Assembly (NCBI GenBank): GCA_030345135.1
Contig: CP128386.1
Span: 4,408,667 to 4,472,666 of the forward strand
Direction of reading: 5' to 3'
Source of the DNA: Chitinophagaceae bacterium DXS
GTDB lineage: Bacteria; Bacteroidota; Bacteroidia; Chitinophagales; Chitinophagaceae
Length of the DNA stretch: 64,000 nucleotides
Positions 61,397 through 64,000 of the stretch are shown here, piece by piece. Within the stretch, counting starts at the first letter, position 1. The number at the start of each line of letters is the position of its first letter. The translations under genes and the position numbers were made by a program. The notes below the pieces were generated by a model. That model was not told the DNA's origin. It made no database searches and saw only the letters and a program-made list of their open reading frames with translations.

Positions 61397-61985
61397 GCCA
61401 AAACAGAATTTTCCCAATTCCAAACACATTATCGAATATGCCTTCACCTGTGGAGGTATTGATTATTATCAGTTCCAAGACATTTTTAATCTGCCCTATC
61501 ACCGTGGATTGCAGGCGCTTGTTTACTACCGCGAGGTAAGCCTGAACATATCTGCGGAAGATCTGATCAAACACACTGAGGCAGTTCGCGAAAGTCTGTC
61601 AGTCAACGCTAAGGCTGGAACAATTGATATACACAAAGCATTTTTGCTAAACGAACAGCTGGCAGTTCGTGCTAAGCTTCCTCCTGACACGGACCTACTC
61701 TATAAGCTTGCTTCTGTCGTTTACTTCGATAAAAACGAAAAGCCAGAGACTTACGAATTTAATTATGGCGCCAAGAAAATTGAGCACTGGAAGAAACACT
61801 CCGATGTCAAGGATTTTTTTTTGCAAACGCCTATACAGGAGTTGCTGCCATTTTTGAAAGAGTACGGCGAAAATATAAACAGCTATCAAGCGATACTCGA
61901 ACAGGCAAAGACAGAACATTCGGCAAACATGTCGGGAAACTTATTGCTGAAACGGAAGAAAGTATCGAACGGCAAATTGAAATAG
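61365..61985 (+). CDS. Tail assembly chaperone (gpG-like), 0-frame product
   Basis: A 206-residue protein directly upstream of the tape-measure gene, the expected place of the tail chaperone. Its central half is helical and contains a repeated acidic/hydrophobic pattern (HWKKHSDVKDFFLQTPIQEL). It is the unshifted form. Codons 190-192 (tcG GGA AAC) contain a slippery site, and ribosomes that slip -1 make the longer form described separately. No other family similarity is needed to explain it. Confidence 0.75.
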   Translation: MAFGLLKKLFKPKQNFPNSKHIIEYAFTCGGIDYYQFQDIFNLPYHRGLQALVYYREVSLNISAEDLIKHTEAVRESLSVNAKAGTIDIHKAFLLNEQLAVRAKLPPDTDLLYKLASVVYFDKNEKPETYEFNYGAKKIEHWKKHSDVKDFFLQTPIQELLPFLKEYGENINSYQAILEQAKTEHSANMSGNLLLKRKKVSNGKLK

Positions 61986-62113
61986 CCTCCGGTGGTGACC
62001 CCGCAAAGCTTAACGGTTTTACGATCATGGAGTTTTATAAACAGCTAGATAAAGTCTTAACAGAGATAGCTGTCCAAGCTCGTAAAGCAAAGGAAAACAA
62101 ATTATCGAAGTAG
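61365..62113 (+). CDS. Tail assembly chaperone, -1 frameshift product (gpGT-like)
   Basis: Same start as the 0-frame chaperone, but a -1 shift at GGGAAAC (61934-61940) continues in the overlapping frame. The fused protein is 192 residues of the first frame plus 57 more (beginning LIAETEESIERQIEIASG, then EFYKQLDKVLTEIAVQAR) and stops at 62111-62113, 249 residues in all. The extension is clearly coding in character, has no useful start of its own before 62027, and ends six bases before the tape-measure ATG. This is the arrangement of lambda G/GT and of many tailed phages. Confidence 0.8.
61934..61940 (+). other. Programmed -1 frameshift slippery site GGGAAAC
   Basis: The heptamer fits X XXY YYZ in register with the 0-frame codons (tcG GGA AAC) and gives the -1 reading GGG AAA in the shifted frame. 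It closely resembles the lambda G/T site GGGAAAG. No stimulating hairpin or pseudoknot is evident downstream. Confidence 0.8.
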
Positions 62114-62119
62114 TTTACA

Positions 62120-64000
62120 ATGGACAAAATCGTTGCGATTTTAAGTGTGCAAACAGAAGGGCATGACGCAGCCGCTGAAGCAATTGGTGTCACCACTGAG
62201 GCCGATCGGGAGATGATGGAGCAGGCGAAGAAAACTCAGGCTGCTATAGCTGCTAAGAATAAAGAGATCGTCAGCACTAATGAGACAACCAAGAAAAGTA
62301 TCGTTGATCTGGGCAATGCCTTGAATAACGTTGACAAAGCAACGCTAGGGGCTGCATACAAAAAGTCGTTACAGGATCTTCGAAAAGAGCTTCAGCTAAC
62401 CAACGCTCAAACAAAACAGTTTTACCAAGACGTCATTAAGAACGGCCAGCTCGAACTAGTTAATCCAGATAACGCTGATCAATTGGATAGCATCAGAGCG
62501 CTTATACAGGCGGCAACGGAAGAGCTGGAAAACTTTGGCAGCTCTACACAAAGGTCCGCGCAAACAGCCACAGGACAGTTCCGAGCGATGAGGCAAGAAC
62601 TGTTGGAAATGGAAGATGCCGGGTCTGACTTTTCCGAAAAATATCAGATGAGTTTTGAAGAATTGAGTGTTGCCGCTGCAAAGCTTCAGGATGACATTGG
62701 GGACATGAGCACCCGGATCAGAGCTATGGCCAGCGATTCGTTTGCATTTGACGCAATGATTGAAGGCCTAACCGGAGTAGCGGGAGCCTTCAGCATCGCT
62801 CAAGGTGCAGCAGCTTTATTTGGAAGCGAAAATGAGGATCTGCAGAAAGCTCTACTTAAGGTAAACGCGGCAATGGCCATCCTACAGGGCCTACAATCGT
62901 TAAACAATATCATCAAAGATCAAAGTATCGCCAAGACAGGTGCCGAAGTTGCTCTCAGACGAATTAACGCGGCATCCATCCAATTAGAGACTGCTACACA
63001 AAGCCAAAATATAGTTGTCCGGTACGCAGCAATTGCTGCACAGAAGTCATTAAATGCAGTAATGTCTTTAAGCCCTGCTGGTATTCTTCTCATCAGCATT
63101 GGGGCACTGGCTACGGCTTTGCTTTATTTCACTTCAAGAACGAATGATGCGGCTGAGGCGCAAAAGAAGTTCAATGCTTCAATGGATGAAACGTTAAAGC
63201 TGAATGATTTATTTGTTAATGCCATCGGTCGCGCCGGTGATAAAAGGGTTGCTGAACTAAAAAAACAGAATGCATCTGCAGAACAAATAAGGAATGCAGA
63301 GATTGACACTCAGAAAGCACAGTTAGAACAGACTAAGAAAGTTCTTGCGGATAAAGAACAAGCTTATGATAATGCAAATGAGACATTAAGAAAAATAGCT
63401 AACAGGGAAATTTCAGTTACCAAGTCAGATGATAAATGGATTGAGGAGCTTCAAAAAACTAAGGACAACTATGAAAAGCTCCGAGAACAGGCTAATGACA
63501 TGGACAATAAGATATCCATTTCTCTTATTAACAATGACGCAGAAACAGCCAAAGAGAGGCTACAAAATAATACAGCCTTTTATGAAAAGCGTGTTGCCCA
63601 AGCAAAGGCCGGAACACGCGCCGAAATGCTTGCACAGATTGACCAGATACGAGCGAAAGCGAATGAGGATATTAATTCAAGCTACAAAAGCGAAGATCAA
63701 AAGAAAACAATCGCTTTACAAGCGGCTAAAGACATTGCAGCTAAAAGGAAGGAAATTGAGCTTTATGACCTTAATACGGCAAAGACAATAGCTGATGATA
63801 AGGTTATCCTCGCCCAAGAAGGATCCAAAGAAGAACTCAATGCTAAAATAAATCAGCTCAATGCAACTAAAGCATTAGAAATAGCAAACGCAAATGGTAG
63901 TAAGGCGGCTATTAAAAAGATCAATGATGACTACCGGAAGCAAGAGCTGCAGTTAACGAAAGATTTTAACCAGAAGGTTGCTGAAGATGCCATTAACACG
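62120..64000 (+). CDS. Phage tape-measure protein, N-terminal part
   Basis: An open frame of 627 codons from ATG 62120 to the window edge with no stop; the gene continues outside. It begins MDKIVAILSVQTEGHD and is largely helical coiled coil rich in Ala, Gln, Lys and Glu (QKAQLEQTKKVLADKEQAYD). One hydrophobic segment at about residues 315-338 (AGILLISIGALATALLYF) is typical of tape measures, which span the membrane during DNA entry. The protein sets tail length. Being open-ended, it has no stop within the window. Confidence 0.87.
   Translation, partial: MDKIVAILSVQTEGHDAAAEAIGVTTEADREMMEQAKKTQAAIAAKNKEIVSTNETTKKSIVDLGNALNNVDKATLGAAYKKSLQDLRKELQLTNAQTKQFYQDVIKNGQLELVNPDNADQLDSIRALIQAATEELENFGSSTQRSAQTATGQFRAMRQELLEMEDAGSDFSEKYQMSFEELSVAAAKLQDDIGDMSTRIRAMASDSFAFDAMIEGLTGVAGAFSIAQGAAALFGSENEDLQKALLKVNAAMAILQGLQSLNNIIKDQSIAKTGAEVALRRINAASIQLETATQSQNIVVRYAAIAAQKSLNAVMSLSPAGILLISIGALATALLYFTSRTNDAAEAQKKFNASMDETLKLNDLFVNAIGRAGDKRVAELKKQNASAEQIRNAEIDTQKAQLEQTKKVLADKEQAYDNANETLRKIANREISVTKSDDKWIEELQKTKDNYEKLREQANDMDNKISISLINNDAETAKERLQNNTAFYEKRVAQAKAGTRAEMLAQIDQIRAKANEDINSSYKSEDQKKTIALQAAKDIAAKRKEIELYDLNTAKTIADDKVILAQEGSKEELNAKINQLNATKALEIANANGSKAAIKKINDDYRKQELQLTKDFNQKVAEDAINT

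Noticed and set aside
62027-62113. Independent 28-residue gene between the tail chaperone and tape measure
   Set aside because: The frame is open and protein-like well upstream of this ATG as far as the slippery site, so it is better explained as the -1 extension of the chaperone.

Overview
The window looks like the chromosome of a member of Bacteroidota, most likely of the Chitinophagaceae (inference from gene content, not a phylogeny). The signs are a TonB-dependent receptor with a carboxypeptidase-regulatory-like N-terminal domain, many lipoproteins and AraC regulators, starts without Shine-Dalgarno sequences, promoter-like TAnnTTTG boxes, and intergenic spaces full of short palindromic and 7-8 bp tandem repeats.

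From 1 to about 40 kb is chromosomal metabolism and transport in short operons or single genes. It holds an AraC regulator, a Tat-type sugar isomerase/epimerase-like protein, three VOC proteins, an Epd-like GAPDH and an RRM RNA-binding protein. It also holds a heterodimeric ABC exporter pair, a di-haem cytochrome c peroxidase, a secreted metallophosphatase, a GH13 amylase-family enzyme and a beta-hydroxyacid dehydrogenase. Further on are an FtsX/MacB-type permease, exonuclease III, a CehA/McbA-type metallohydrolase, two tandem cytochrome c lipoproteins, a quinone oxidoreductase, a sialate O-acetylesterase and an AraC regulator divergent from a phytanoyl-CoA dioxygenase-like gene. A HAD hydrolase and a SnoaL-like lipoprotein close this part.

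From 40.2 to about 48.6 kb is a more A+T-rich accessory island. It has a stand-alone HsdR-N-type nuclease and a complete, tightly packed four-gene QatABCD-type anti-phage system: KAP ATPase, QatB, QueC-like QatC and TatD-like QatD. An XRE regulator and a SWIM zinc-finger protein follow. The SWIM reading frame runs into the 3' end of a tRNA gene fragment, which suggests an integration or recombination boundary.

From 49.1 to 56.5 kb are a three-gene outer-membrane operon (beta-propeller/phosphoesterase, beta-helix-like lipoprotein, TonB receptor) and a lone lipoprotein. A second tRNA 3'-end fragment with a terminator lies at 56.6 kb in the opposite orientation. The window ends in a prophage: small membrane and lipoprotein genes, terminase small and large subunits, a tail-chaperone gene with a G GGA AAC slippery site and a -1 extension (lambda G/GT-like), and the start of a tape-measure gene that continues past the window. 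Portal and capsid genes are not between terminase and tail genes, which is unusual.

Intergenic DNA carries at least four dispersed repeat families. The most elaborate is an element of about 260 bp or more with nested inverted repeats, present near 26.6-27.0 kb, in opposite orientation near 31.5-32.0 kb, and decayed near 33.2 kb.
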